DNA of 64,000 nt from an alpha proteobacterium HIMB59 (GTDB taxonomy: Bacteria > Pseudomonadota > Alphaproteobacteria > HIMB59): the NCBI GenBank assembly GCA_004321805.1, contig SGZV01000001.1, forward strand, positions 58,143 through 122,142. Reading direction: 5' to 3'. Below are positions 9,785 through 20,394 of this stretch, one piece after another; position 1 is the first letter of the stretch, and each line of letters begins with the position of its first letter. The position numbers were made by a program, and so were the translations under genes. The notes under the pieces were generated by a model. That model saw only the letters and a program-made list of their open reading frames with translations. It did no database searches and had not been told where the DNA came from.

Positions 9785-11611
9785 ATGAGTAGCCAATTAT
9801 TATTCTCTCTTAAGGAGGCAATCATTAGTTACCATAAAAATGAATTATTTAATAATTTAGATCTTAATATTCACAGAAAAGATTTTATTGCACTTGTTGG
9901 TAAAAATGGTGCTGGTAAATCAACTTTAATGAATGTCATATCAGGAGTTCATGAAATAGATAATGGGGAAATATGGAAAATTGATAATTTTTCTTTTAAG
10001 TATTTTAATCAAAACTTTCAATTTATTAATGAAAATCAATCTATAGAGAAAGAAATTGCTTCCTCACTCATTAATCTTGAAGAGGAGTATCAGATAGACG
10101 TATTTTGTAATTATTTAAATATAAATAAAAACTTATATATCAAAAACTTATCAGGTGGCCAAAAAAAACGTGTTGGATTAATTAAAACATTAATTAACAA
10201 ATCTGATTTATTATTATTAGATGAGCCAACCAATCATTTAGATCTTGATACAATAATTTGGCTTGAAAATTACCTAAGACGATTAGACTGTGCAATTATT
10301 TGCGTTAGTCATGACAAACAATTTTTAAAAAATTTTACAAATAAAATCTTTTGGATAGACAGATCAAAAGTAAAAATTAATAGTAAGGGTTATAGTGACT
10401 TTGACCTTTGGTCCCAAACTCTTTTAGATCAGGAAGAAAGAGAACTTCAAAATAGAAAGCAGTCTGTAAATATAGAGGTAAATTGGGCTAACAAAGGAGT
10501 CAAAGCCAGGGTAAAAAGAAATATTAGAAGACTTGATCAAGCAAGAGAGCTTAAAGATAATCTAGATAAAGATATAAGTGCTTTTAAACAAGCGACAAAG
10601 AAAATTGATATAAAGTTAGTTAAAGATGAGAACCAAAACTTTAAGCATGTCGCCGAATTTCATAATGCTTTTTTTTATTATGAGGATCTTGATAAAAACC
10701 CGATAATTAAAGATTTTAATTTTAAAATTAATAAAAAAGATCGTATTGGTTTATTGGGTCCTAATGGCTCTGGAAAATCAACTTTTTTAAAACTTTTATT
10801 GCAAGAGTTAAATCTTAAAAAAGGTTCTCTAAAAATTAGAAAAGAATTAGAGTTTTCTTATTTTGACCAGTTGAGGAATGATTTAAAAGATAATTTGCCT
10901 ATAAGAAAAATCCTTGTCCCTTCAGGAGGAGATTACTTAAAAACCAATGGCCGAGAAAGGCATGTATGTAGCTATTTGAAGGACTTTCACTTTGACCCTT
11001 CTAAATCTAATGATCCTGTAGGAAGTCTTTCTGGGGGTATGAAAAATAGGCTTCTTTTATCTAAAGTTTTATCAAACCCAAAAACTGGTTTAATCTTAGA
11101 TGAGCCAACAAATGACCTAGATACTGACACCTTAGATTTGGTAGAGTCTATTTTATCTCAGTACAATGGAACTTTAATTGTGGTATCGCATAATCGAGAT
11201 TTTTTAGACAAATTAGTCAATAAAATTTTATATTTCAAAGGTAATGGTGATGTTGTTATTTTTAACGGTGGGTATCATGATTTTCTGTCACAAAAAGAAC
11301 AAATTATTTCAAGCAACACGAACATAGATGAAAAAAGATCAAATGTTAAAGATAGCGAGGCTAATTCTAATAAAAGTGGGAAAAAAAAACTTACTTTTAA
11401 ACTTAAATTTGAATTAGATAAAATACCTAAAGAAATAGATATGCTGAAAAATCAATTAGAGAAATTAGAACAAATCATCTCAGATCCATCGCTTTATGAA
11501 AAAGATAATAATTTGTTTATTGATACATCCAACAAGATAGGCTCAATTCAATTAAAACTTCAAGAAAAAGAGGAGAGGTGGTTGCAATTAATGGAGTTAG
11601 ATGAAAATTGA
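9785..11611 (+). CDS. ABC-F family ATPase (Uup-like)
   Basis: Two ATPase domains: GKNGAGKST / LSGGQKKRVGL / LLLDEPTNHLD and GPNGSGKST / LSGGMKNRLLL / LILDEPTNDLD; C-terminal coiled coil. Confidence 0.93.
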   Translation: MSSQLLFSLKEAIISYHKNELFNNLDLNIHRKDFIALVGKNGAGKSTLMNVISGVHEIDNGEIWKIDNFSFKYFNQNFQFINENQSIEKEIASSLINLEEEYQIDVFCNYLNINKNLYIKNLSGGQKKRVGLIKTLINKSDLLLLDEPTNHLDLDTIIWLENYLRRLDCAIICVSHDKQFLKNFTNKIFWIDRSKVKINSKGYSDFDLWSQTLLDQEERELQNRKQSVNIEVNWANKGVKARVKRNIRRLDQARELKDNLDKDISAFKQATKKIDIKLVKDENQNFKHVAEFHNAFFYYEDLDKNPIIKDFNFKINKKDRIGLLGPNGSGKSTFLKLLLQELNLKKGSLKIRKELEFSYFDQLRNDLKDNLPIRKILVPSGGDYLKTNGRERHVCSYLKDFHFDPSKSNDPVGSLSGGMKNRLLLSKVLSNPKTGLILDEPTNDLDTDTLDLVESILSQYNGTLIVVSHNRDFLDKLVNKILYFKGNGDVVIFNGGYHDFLSQKEQIISSNTNIDEKRSNVKDSEANSNKSGKKKLTFKLKFELDKIPKEIDMLKNQLEKLEQIISDPSLYEKDNNLFIDTSNKIGSIQLKLQEKEERWLQLMELDEN

Positions 11612-12336
11612 TGAATTATTATGAGAGAGCTCTAAGGGTTGTAAAAAATACTCATTTGGATGAAATAATAAATTTAATTCCAAATGATAATAAAGAAATT
11701 TATTTTATAGGTGGCATATCAAGGGCTATAATACTTGATGAATACTATTCAAAAGATGTTGATATTGTTATACCTGATTTTGATGAAAATTTAGTAGAGA
11801 GCTTATCTAAAAAATACGAAATTAATTATTTTCCAAGCTATAAAAGTATTGCCATAAAAACTGAAGAATTTGAATATCAAATTAATTCTTTTAGAAAAGA
11901 TATTCAGTCAACGGGTAGACATTCTAAGGTTGCTTCAACTCAAAGCCTAAAAGAGGACTCAGAAAGAAGAGATTTCACTTTTAACTGCATCTACATCAAT
12001 CTTTTAGGGGATGCTGTTGATTTTTATGGAGGTATCGACGACCTTCATAATTACTATTTAAGATTTATATTTGATCCAATAGATCAGATACAGCAAGATT
12101 ATCTTAGAGCCATTCGCTATATTCGATTTTTATCATTATTCAAAGAAACTAAAACCAAGCAGTATGATGTTGATAGTCTTATTTTATTATCTAAAAATAT
12201 AACTGAATTTGTTAAAATAAAAAAAATAACTCAGGAATTTAATAAAATTCATAAAATGCCATATCCTGAAAATACCCTGAATTTTTTAAAGTCACACAAG
12301 GAGTTAAATATTTTTTTGGACTATATAAAATTATAA
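11608..12336 (+). CDS. Short CCA-adding enzyme/poly(A) polymerase-like nucleotidyltransferase (head and neck only)
   Basis: YFIGGISRAIILDEYYSKDVDIVI (nucleotidyltransferase DxD), RRDFTFNCIYIN, GGIDDL, DYLRAIRYIRF; only 242 aa. Confidence 0.78.
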   Translation: MMNYYERALRVVKNTHLDEIINLIPNDNKEIYFIGGISRAIILDEYYSKDVDIVIPDFDENLVESLSKKYEINYFPSYKSIAIKTEEFEYQINSFRKDIQSTGRHSKVASTQSLKEDSERRDFTFNCIYINLLGDAVDFYGGIDDLHNYYLRFIFDPIDQIQQDYLRAIRYIRFLSLFKETKTKQYDVDSLILLSKNITEFVKIKKITQEFNKIHKMPYPENTLNFLKSHKELNIFLDYIKL

Positions 12337-12786
12337 TTGTGAAATTATCTTTGATGCTACTATTGCAACTGATGTAGCAAGATTTAAGGATCGAGTTTTT
12401 GTATTCATAGGTATGGTTATTTTTTCTTTTAAGGTTTTATGAATGTTTTCAGGTACCCCCGATGTCTCTTTGCCAAAAAGTACTACATCACCATACTTAA
12501 AATCATAATCATAAAAACTATTATTGGTTTTTGTTGTTGCTAAGATCAGTCTTTTGTTTTCATTTTTACAATAAATCATAAAATCTTCCCAGTCGTTATG
12601 AATATTCAGATCACAATGGCTCAGATAGTCCATAACTGCGCCTTTAAATCTTTTATCCGTCATTGAAAAAGACAAAGGCTTGATGATATGAAGAGGAAAC
12701 TCAAGGCAGGCAGCAGTTCTTATAATAACACCTACATTTTGCGGCATGTCGGGCATATAGAGACAAATTGCAAATTTATGCGTCAT
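12331..12786 (-). CDS. trmL: tRNA (cytidine(34)-2'-O)-methyltransferase
   Basis: SPOUT motifs YMPDMPQNVGVIIRTAACL, LFGKETSGVPE, IPMNTKTRSLNLATSVAI. Confidence 0.93.
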   Translation of the reverse strand: MTHKFAICLYMPDMPQNVGVIIRTAACLEFPLHIIKPLSFSMTDKRFKGAVMDYLSHCDLNIHNDWEDFMIYCKNENKRLILATTKTNNSFYDYDFKYGDVVLFGKETSGVPENIHKTLKEKITIPMNTKTRSLNLATSVAIVASKIISQL

Positions 12787-12844
12787 GATGACTACTACTT
12801 ATGCTACATCTTACTAATAAAATCTATAAACAAATATTTAAAAC

Positions 12845-13369
12845 ATGTCTGATAAAAAAACACCTAGAAGAGATTTTATAAAACTTTCTGCTATGACGTT
12901 GGGTGGGGTAGGCGCAGCAAGTTTAGCAATTCCTTTTATTTCCAGTATGAATCCTGGAAAGGATACGCTTGCCTTAGCATCTACAGAAATTGACCTTACC
13001 CCTCTTGAGGAGGGCCAAAGCTTAACAGTTATATGGAGAGGTAAACCTGTTTTTATCAAACATAGAACAAAAAAAGATATTGAAGATGCTAAAAATACCT
13101 CTCTTGCTGATTTGCCCGATGCAGAAGAGGACTCTGCGCGTGTTCAAAATGATAAATGGCTAGTCGTTTTAGGTGTATGTACTCATTTAGGATGTGTGCC
13201 ATTAGGTCAAAAAACTTCAGATACTAAAGGTGACTATGGCGGATGGTTTTGCCCATGTCATGGTTCTCACTATGATACCTCAGGTAGAATTAGAAAAGGT
13301 CCTGCTCCTACAAATCTCCCTGTACCTCCATATGTTTTTTTGACAGATAACAGAATAAAGATTGGATAA
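12845..13369 (+). CDS. petA: Ubiquinol-cytochrome c reductase Rieske iron-sulfur subunit
   Basis: Tat-like [17 protein letters not shown] and CPCHGSHYD. Confidence 0.96.
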   Translation: MSDKKTPRRDFIKLSAMTLGGVGAASLAIPFISSMNPGKDTLALASTEIDLTPLEEGQSLTVIWRGKPVFIKHRTKKDIEDAKNTSLADLPDAEEDSARVQNDKWLVVLGVCTHLGCVPLGQKTSDTKGDYGGWFCPCHGSHYDTSGRIRKGPAPTNLPVPPYVFLTDNRIKIG

Positions 13370-13375
13370 TATTTT

Positions 13376-14620
13376 ATGAGTTCAAGTGACCCTCAAGGCT
13401 ATAAAAAAACATTAAACTCCCCTTATACTGGATTTAAAGGTTGGATCGACTCCCGACTCCCACTCGTTCGAATGATGGAAGCCGAATACCTTAAATTTCC
13501 AGTTCCTAAATCTTTAAATTATTTTTGGTCATTTGGTGGAATAGCAATGTTTTGTCTTATTGGTTTAATTTTAACCGGAATTTTTTTAGGTTTTCACTAT
13601 AAACCTTCTGCTGATGATGCATTTGACTCTGTTGAAAGAATTATGAGAGATGTGAGTTTTGGATGGCTGATAAGATATTTACATGCAAACCTAGTATCGT
13701 TCTTTTTTATTGCTACATTTATTCATATCTTTAGAGCCTTATATTTTGGATCATACAAAGCTCCGCGCGAACTAGTTTATATCTTTGGCTTAACTATGTT
13801 CATGTTAATGATGGCTACAGCATTTTTGGGTTATACTCTTCCTTGGGGGCAGATGTCATATTGGGGGGCTACTGTAATTACTAATTTATTTTCTGCAATT
13901 CCAGTAATTGGAGACGCCATATTAACATTACTTCTTGGTGACTTTACAGTTGGTGATGCAACCGTTAACCGTTTTTATGTATTGCATTGGCTTTTAGCCT
14001 TTGCGATTGTAGGCTTAGTTGTCTTTCACGTTATTACACTTCATATGACGGGTTCTAATAATCCAACTGGCTCAGAACCTCAAAGTTGGGATGAAACTGT
14101 TAGTTTCCACCCATATGTTACAATTAAGGATTTAAATGCAACAATATTCTTCTTTATAATTTTGGCTTTCATTCTTTTTTATTATCCAAATATTTTAGGA
14201 CATTCAGATAACTACATTAAAGCTAATCCCATGGTTACTCCTGCTCATATTGTCCCTGAATGGTATTTTTTGCCTTTCTACGCTATCTTGAGAGCCATTC
14301 CTGATAAGCTTGGAGGTGTTTTAGCAATGTTTGGTTCAATTCTTGCATTAGGATTGTTGCCTTGGTTAGACACATCTAAAGTAAGATCATGTCTTTTCAG
14401 ACCAGTTTGGAGATATTGTGTTTTATTATTTGCGATAAATTTTTTAGTCTTAATGTACATGGGAGGTAAACCCGCAGAGGGAATTTATGTTTTAATCTCA
14501 AGAATTGGAACAGCATATTGGTTTTTATTCATTTTTGTTTTAGCCCCCTTAGTCGGCTTTCTAGAAACCCCACGACAACCTTTGAGTATTAGTAATTATC
14601 TAAGAAGTAAAAAAGCTTAA
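13376..14620 (+). CDS. petB: Cytochrome b
   Basis: Multi-pass with haem histidines, GYTLPWGQMSYWGATVITN, PEWYFLPFYAILR. Confidence 0.97.
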   Translation: MSSSDPQGYKKTLNSPYTGFKGWIDSRLPLVRMMEAEYLKFPVPKSLNYFWSFGGIAMFCLIGLILTGIFLGFHYKPSADDAFDSVERIMRDVSFGWLIRYLHANLVSFFFIATFIHIFRALYFGSYKAPRELVYIFGLTMFMLMMATAFLGYTLPWGQMSYWGATVITNLFSAIPVIGDAILTLLLGDFTVGDATVNRFYVLHWLLAFAIVGLVVFHVITLHMTGSNNPTGSEPQSWDETVSFHPYVTIKDLNATIFFFIILAFILFYYPNILGHSDNYIKANPMVTPAHIVPEWYFLPFYAILRAIPDKLGGVLAMFGSILALGLLPWLDTSKVRSCLFRPVWRYCVLLFAINFLVLMYMGGKPAEGIYVLISRIGTAYWFLFIFVLAPLVGFLETPRQPLSISNYLRSKKA

Positions 14621-14621
14621 T

Positions 14622-15374
14622 ATGAAAAAATTATTTTTTATATTATTCTTTCTGTCTAGTTTTAATGTCTTTTCTGCTGGATCAAAGATAGATATCCCCA
14701 AATATGATTGGTCATGGAAAGGTTTTTTTGGAACTTATGACCGAGCCTCAGCTCAACGAGGTCTAAAGGTATATAGAGAAGTTTGTGCAGGCTGCCATTC
14801 TATGAATTATTTATCATATAGGAATTTAAGCGATCTAGGTTTTAGTGAAGATCATATCAAAGTCATTGCTGCTGAAAACCTAATTTTAGATGGTCCTAAT
14901 GATGAAGGAGAAATGTTTGAAAGAGATGGATTACCATCTGATAAATTTGCAAATCCATACGCTAATGATAAAGCTGCAAGGGCTGCTAATAATGGTGCTT
15001 ATCCTCCAGATTTATCTCTAATAGTCAAAGCTAGACCTAAAGGTGCTGATTATGTGAAATCGTTATTACTCGGCTATGTTGATCCACCAAAAGATATGAC
15101 TATTCCAAATGGTCAACACTACAATAAATATATGGCAGGTAATTTAATTGCGATGGCATCCCCTTTATCAGATGGCCTAGTTGATTATGATGATGGAACT
15201 CAAAATTCTATGGATCAAATGACTACTGATGTAACTACCTTTTTAGCTTGGGCCGCTGAGCCTAGTTTAGAAGATCGCAAAAGAATGGGATTTAAAGTTA
15301 TTCTATTTCTAGTGGTATTATTCATCCTTGCTTATATTTCAAAACAGCAAATTTGGAGAGACGTCAAATATTGA
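14622..15374 (+). CDS. petC: Cytochrome c1
   Basis: Signal peptide, VCAGCHSMNYLSYRNL, C-terminal TM anchor. Confidence 0.95.
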   Translation: MKKLFFILFFLSSFNVFSAGSKIDIPKYDWSWKGFFGTYDRASAQRGLKVYREVCAGCHSMNYLSYRNLSDLGFSEDHIKVIAAENLILDGPNDEGEMFERDGLPSDKFANPYANDKAARAANNGAYPPDLSLIVKARPKGADYVKSLLLGYVDPPKDMTIPNGQHYNKYMAGNLIAMASPLSDGLVDYDDGTQNSMDQMTTDVTTFLAWAAEPSLEDRKRMGFKVILFLVVLFILAYISKQQIWRDVKY

Positions 15375-15375
15375 G

Positions 15376-16461
15376 TTAGACGTTAAATAAGAAGTGCATG
15401 ATGTCCCCATCTTTTACTTCGTATTCTTTTCCCTCAAGTCTTAACTTTCCTTTTTCTTTTGCCCCAGCTTCTCCCTTATGAGAAAGATAGTCATTAAATG
15501 AAATTGTCTCAGCTCTAATAAAGCCTTTTTCCATATCACTGTGAATAGTCCCTGCAGCACTGGGAGCTAATGTTCCTTTGGTTATAGTCCAGGCTCTTAA
15601 TTCTTTTTCACCAGCAGTAAAATAATTTATGTAATTGAGGATCTCATATCCTTTTTTAATTACCCTTTTTAAACCTGTTTCTTTTAATCCCATACTTTCT
15701 AAGAAATCTTGTTTATCCTTAAAGTCCGTTATTTGAGATATTTCTGACTCAATCTTTGCACTAATCAAAAGCACTTCAGAGTTATTTTCTTTAGAATATG
15801 TATCTATTTTTTTTGTGAATTCATTTCCGGATAAAGCAGAATTTTCATCAACATTACAAATGTAAACTACAGGCTTTGTTGAAATCAATTGATAGGTATT
15901 TAAATAATTTATCTCTTCTTTATCTAAATTTCCTAAAATCTTTTTTTCATCAGAAATTAACTGGATAGCTTTTTCAATTATAGAAACTTTCTTTTTATCA
16001 TCATCGGTTTTTTGCATTTTTTTTAACTTTTGGTGATTTTTTTCCAATATATCTAGATCGGATAATGCTAGTTCGGCATTGATAATTTGAATATCCGATA
16101 GAGGGTCTATTCTATTTTCCACATGTTGAATGTCATCATCTTCAAAACAACGAACTATATGAAACAATGCATTAACAGATCTAATGTGCGATAAGAAGGC
16201 ATTACCAAGACCCTCTCCTTTTGAAGCCCCTTTTACAAGACCTGCTATATCAACTATCTCAAAAGCAGCAGGAATTATTTTTTGTGGATTGCAAATATTT
16301 GCTATTTGATCAAGTCTTTCATCAGGTACTTTAACTAAAGAACTGTTCGGATCGATAGTAGCAAAAGGGTAATTTGCAGCTAATGCTTGTTCATTTTCAC
16401 ACAGAGCATTAAACAATGTAGATTTTCCAACATTAGGAAGGCCAATAATTCCACACTTCAT
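15376..16461 (-). CDS. ychF: Redox-regulated ATPase YchF/OLA1 family
   Basis: [50 protein letters not shown]. Confidence 0.97.
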   Translation of the reverse strand: MKCGIIGLPNVGKSTLFNALCENEQALAANYPFATIDPNSSLVKVPDERLDQIANICNPQKIIPAAFEIVDIAGLVKGASKGEGLGNAFLSHIRSVNALFHIVRCFEDDDIQHVENRIDPLSDIQIINAELALSDLDILEKNHQKLKKMQKTDDDKKKVSIIEKAIQLISDEKKILGNLDKEEINYLNTYQLISTKPVVYICNVDENSALSGNEFTKKIDTYSKENNSEVLLISAKIESEISQITDFKDKQDFLESMGLKETGLKRVIKKGYEILNYINYFTAGEKELRAWTITKGTLAPSAAGTIHSDMEKGFIRAETISFNDYLSHKGEAGAKEKGKLRLEGKEYEVKDGDIMHFLFNV

Positions 16462-17010
16462 TTAGATGCCTAAATTTGATAGGTGTTTAGAGATAAATAT
16501 TTGTGAAAAATTTAGATAAATAATTTCAAAGAGTGAGAGTAAGTTTTTCTTTTCAACCTCTTTGAAATTTCCTAAAACATGTTTTGTAACTTTATTTTTA
16601 TCACCAGGATGATCAATTCCAATCCTTAACTTCCAATAATTATCACCAATTTTACTAGTAATACTTCTTAGGCCATTATGGCCAGCATTTCCACCAGAAT
16701 GCTTAATTTTTATCTCTCCTAATTTTAAATCTAATTCATCATAAAGAACAAAAAGTTCATCATTTTTATTCAATTTTGTTGTCTTTAAACTCAATACTCC
16801 TAGACCTGACTCATTCATGTAGTTCTCAGATAGGGCTATCTGACAGGAAGTTCCATCTATTTGAAAAGTGCTTGAGAGTTTATAGTTTTTAAATTTTTTT
16901 AAACTTAGGTTAAATTTTTTAACCAAAAAATCTCCCAAAAGGATACCAGCATTGTGTCTATTATTTTTATGTTTAAGGGTGGGGTTGCCTAGACAGTATA
17001 AAGTAAGCAT
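16462..17010 (-). CDS. pth: Peptidyl-tRNA hydrolase
   Basis: LGNPTLKHKNNRHNAGILLGD, YDELDLKLG, GGNAGHNGLRSI. Confidence 0.94.
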   Translation of the reverse strand: MLTLYCLGNPTLKHKNNRHNAGILLGDFLVKKFNLSLKKFKNYKLSSTFQIDGTSCQIALSENYMNESGLGVLSLKTTKLNKNDELFVLYDELDLKLGEIKIKHSGGNAGHNGLRSITSKIGDNYWKLRIGIDHPGDKNKVTKHVLGNFKEVEKKNLLSLFEIIYLNFSQIFISKHLSNLGI

Positions 17011-17024
17011 TAAGACAGACTATA

Positions 17025-17669
17025 TTATTCTGCTGCCTTTTCTTCTTTCTTTTCTTCTGCGTTTTCTTCTTCTTTGGTCTCTTCTTCGGCAGCTGGTTCA
17101 GGCTCTTTTTCAACTTTTGGTGCCTGGATAGTAGCAAGCATAAAATCTCTTCCAAGAATGGTAGGTTTCATTCCTTCACCTAGGGTAATAGAGCTTAAGC
17201 GAATATCGTCACCAATTTCTTTACCTTCCAACGAAATTACAAAGTTTTCAGGAATATTATTTGCAAGACAGCTTAGTTCCAATTCTCTTCTCACTACATT
17301 TAAAACACCACCTTGCTTTAAGCCAGGTGAGAGCTCTTGATTAGTAAACTCAACAGGAACAGAAATAATAATTCTGGTTTTTTCATCAACTCTTTGAAAA
17401 TCAACGTGGATGGGATTATTTTTGACTTTGTGTCTTTGTATGCTTTTAACAACCACAGCTTCTTTTTTGTCACCTATTTCAACCTCGAAAATTTTTGAGT
17501 AAAAACCACCTTCCTCAAATCTTTTTTTTAGCTGAATAGTCTCAACAGCAACCATTAATGGATCTGCGTTTCCTCCATAAATTATAGATGGAATAAATCC
17601 ATCTTTTAGGTAAGGATTCGTATTTCCTTTTTTTCGTTCTTTTGCGGGTATGTTTCCACTAATTTTCAT
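17025..17669 (-). CDS. rplY: 50S ribosomal protein bL25 with CTC domain
   Basis: PAKERKKGNTNPYLKDGFIPSIIYGG, HVDFQRVDE, acidic low-complexity C-terminus. Confidence 0.93.
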   Translation of the reverse strand: MKISGNIPAKERKKGNTNPYLKDGFIPSIIYGGNADPLMVAVETIQLKKRFEEGGFYSKIFEVEIGDKKEAVVVKSIQRHKVKNNPIHVDFQRVDEKTRIIISVPVEFTNQELSPGLKQGGVLNVVRRELELSCLANNIPENFVISLEGKEIGDDIRLSSITLGEGMKPTILGRDFMLATIQAPKVEKEPEPAAEEETKEEENAEEKKEEKAAE

Positions 17670-17698
17670 AGGCTGAGTTTATACAATAAATTATTTAA

Positions 17699-18625
17699 TT
17701 AATCAAATAGAGATGAGATAGAGGACTCACTATTTATACGCATAATTGCCTCACCAAATAAAGATGCTACAGAGATATATCGCATAGATTTTGGAACTTC
17801 AAAGGTTGGTTTAATTGAATTGGTACAAACCATCTCCTCTAAGGCAGAATCATTAATATTATCAAGGGCTTTTCCAGAGTAAACACCATGGGAACAGTAA
17901 CCATAAACATTAGTAGCACCTTTATCGATCAGTGCATTAGCGGCATTGCAAATAGTCCCTCCTGAGTCGACTAAATCATCAACAATAATACATTTTTTAC
18001 CTTCTACAGAACCAATAACATTCATAGCATTAGAAACACCTGGAGCGTCTCTTCTTTTATCAATAATTGCAAGATCAGCATCTAATTTTTTTGCAAAAGA
18101 CCTAGCTCTTAAAACACCGCCCACATCAGGAGAGACAAAAACCAGATTTTTATCTCTTTTATTTTTTTTTATGTCGTTAATAAAAAGATTGGAGGCATAA
18201 AGGTTGTCCAATGGTATATTAAAAAAACCTTGAATTTGACCTGCATGTAAATCCATTGTTAAAACTCTGTGAGCACCCGCAGTAGTTATTAAATCAGCTA
18301 CAAGTTTTGCAGATATAGGGGTTCTTGGACCTGTTTTTCTATCTTGCCTGGCATAACCAAAGTAAGGAAGAACGGCAGTAATTCTTTTAGCAGAGCCTCT
18401 TTTTAGAGCATCAATTGCAACCAATAATTCCATTAAATTATCATTAGCTGGAAAAGAGGTTGATTGGATTAAAAAAACATCTTCGCCTCTTACATTTTCA
18501 CCAATTTCTACAAAAATCTCTTTATCTGAGAATCTTGTCATATTAACATCTGAAAGAGCGTTTTTTGTATAAGAGGAAATTTCTTCAGATAGTTCTAAAT
18601 TACTATTGCCAGAAATTATTTTCAT
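17699..18625 (-). CDS. prs: Ribose-phosphate pyrophosphokinase
   Basis: [36 protein letters not shown]. Confidence 0.97.
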   Translation of the reverse strand: MKIISGNSNLELSEEISSYTKNALSDVNMTRFSDKEIFVEIGENVRGEDVFLIQSTSFPANDNLMELLVAIDALKRGSAKRITAVLPYFGYARQDRKTGPRTPISAKLVADLITTAGAHRVLTMDLHAGQIQGFFNIPLDNLYASNLFINDIKKNKRDKNLVFVSPDVGGVLRARSFAKKLDADLAIIDKRRDAPGVSNAMNVIGSVEGKKCIIVDDLVDSGGTICNAANALIDKGATNVYGYCSHGVYSGKALDNINDSALEEMVCTNSIKPTFEVPKSMRYISVASLFGEAIMRINSESSISSLFD

Positions 18626-18666
18626 GGATTATTTGGTTATATATTAATTTGATTTTCAATCAAAAC

Positions 18667-19380
18667 TTAATTTATCGTAATCAAGCTTATATTTCTGCCA
18701 TAGTCATCCCAATTTTTTTTTTTACTTTCTCTAAAACTGAAATAATTGCTATCTAAAAATGTATTTTTTCTGACATCTTTTATTTTTTTAATACCTTGTT
18801 TAGATAATATGTATGAAGCTAACTTAGGTAAATCAAAGTAGAGCTTTGAATTATATAAAAAACTAAATTGTTTATAATTATCTGGTAGGTCTTTTATGAA
18901 GTTCTCTGTAACCTCATAAGACATTTTTCTTATACAAGGTCCAATAACAGCAGTAATCTTTATATTCTTAGATCCTAAATAGTTCATTTTATTAATTGTA
19001 TTTTCAATAATTCCTCTTATTAATCCTCTCCAACCTGCATGACAAATTCCAATATTATTTTCATTATTATCATAAAAAATAATCGGTAAACAATCGGCTG
19101 TCGTAATGCCTAAAATACAATTTAAATCGTTTGATACTAATGCATCACAATTATAATTTTTTTGATTATTTGATACAATAATACACTTATTGGAATGTGA
19201 CTGTGATGGTAAAATTAAATTTTTTGGAGTATTTGATATTTGTGTAACTGCTTTTGAAATATTTAATTGAATGAGATTAGAATTATCCTTAGATTTCAAT
19301 CCACAATTTAAAGATTTATATTTACCTTTAGAATAGCCATTATTCCTTGTAAAAAATTTAAATTTTATTTTTTTGGTCAT
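18667..19380 (-). CDS. pgeF: Polyphenol oxidase/laccase-domain family (YfiH/PgeF)
   Basis: LPSQSHSNKC, TADCLPIIFYD, ICHAGWRGLIRGI, GPCIRKMSYEV. Confidence 0.9.
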   Translation of the reverse strand: MTKKIKFKFFTRNNGYSKGKYKSLNCGLKSKDNSNLIQLNISKAVTQISNTPKNLILPSQSHSNKCIIVSNNQKNYNCDALVSNDLNCILGITTADCLPIIFYDNNENNIGICHAGWRGLIRGIIENTINKMNYLGSKNIKITAVIGPCIRKMSYEVTENFIKDLPDNYKQFSFLYNSKLYFDLPKLASYILSKQGIKKIKDVRKNTFLDSNYFSFRESKKKNWDDYGRNISLITIN

Positions 19381-19383
19381 TTT

Positions 19384-20394
19384 TTATTTTTTATAAAAGG
19401 AAATATTATAAAAAGAACCACCCATATCATCAAATTTTTTTCCTTTAATTAATTCTATAGCCTTCAAAGTTTCTTCATTGTTAGTATTTTGAAATTGTTT
19501 AGGTAAAAAATTATTTATCAAATCTTTTTGAGTTGAGATTATTGGTTTAAAATTTATGAAAAAACTATTTATTAATTCAAAATTTACTCCAAATGAATAA
19601 TCAACATTTTCAAATTGCTCAAAAAAATTTACTTTTTCATGATTAGAAATTAATCTGAGTGAATTTTTTTTTGAAATTTTCTTATACCCATAGTCTGTAG
19701 CGCTAAAAAAAAATGACCCATTAAGGTTAATCTTTATTTCTTCAAGAATATTTATAATTAGATTAGAATGTTCTAATATATCCCCATCCTTGAAATCATA
19801 TGAGCAATAATATTCTTTTAAAAAATCTGATAATAAAGAATGTTGATATATTAGTTTATATAGGTTTTGATCTTTAGTTATCGCTATTTCATAAAAAGCA
19901 CCTTTTTTATATATAAATTGTTTCGACCCTATGGCATCAAAAAATTCATTTGAGTAAATGAATAGTATTTCATCATTTTTTTGGTCTATCTGTGAAGGGC
20001 TCTCATAAATGTTCACTTTATTACTAAATTTAGCGGCTAATTTTTTTTGAAAATATATACTTTTTTCAATAAGTGTAATTTGACTAATACTGATGTGATG
20101 AGACCTAAGGAAATTTATAACATCTTGAGTTAAGGTTCCATTACCTGGTCCTAGCTCTAATAAATGTACTTTTTTTGGATTTGGAAATTTCTCAAGAAAT
20201 TGATTACAAACGGTATAACCAAATAATGGAGTAATCTCAGGAGAGGTAATAAAATGACCTTTAATAGATATTTTGTCATCATTTTCAGCATTATAAAAAC
20301 CTTCACTGTCAAAGTTAGAAATTTCAATAAAATCTTGAATGCTAATTGATCCTAGATTTTTTATAATTTGATCTACTTTTGTTTGAATTGACAT
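19384..20394 (-). CDS. Class I SAM-dependent methyltransferase, NDUFAF7/COG1565 family
   Basis: GHFITSPEITPLFGYTV, LLELGPGNGTLTQDV, FIYSNEFFDAIG. Confidence 0.88.
   Translation of the reverse strand: MSIQTKVDQIIKNLGSISIQDFIEISNFDSEGFYNAENDDKISIKGHFITSPEITPLFGYTVCNQFLEKFPNPKKVHLLELGPGNGTLTQDVINFLRSHHISISQITLIEKSIYFQKKLAAKFSNKVNIYESPSQIDQKNDEILFIYSNEFFDAIGSKQFIYKKGAFYEIAITKDQNLYKLIYQHSLLSDFLKEYYCSYDFKDGDILEHSNLIINILEEIKINLNGSFFFSATDYGYKKISKKNSLRLISNHEKVNFFEQFENVDYSFGVNFELINSFFINFKPIISTQKDLINNFLPKQFQNTNNEETLKAIELIKGKKFDDMGGSFYNISFYKK

Noticed and set aside
17030-17110. TTCTTC-rich tract resembling a short tandem repeat
   Set aside because: Codes for the Glu/Lys-rich C-terminal tail of bL25; ordinary low complexity.
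17074-17340. Plus-strand ORF antisense to rplY, and 16973..17155 minus-frame Lys-rich ORF
   Set aside because: Shadow frames of rplY and its acidic low-complexity tail.
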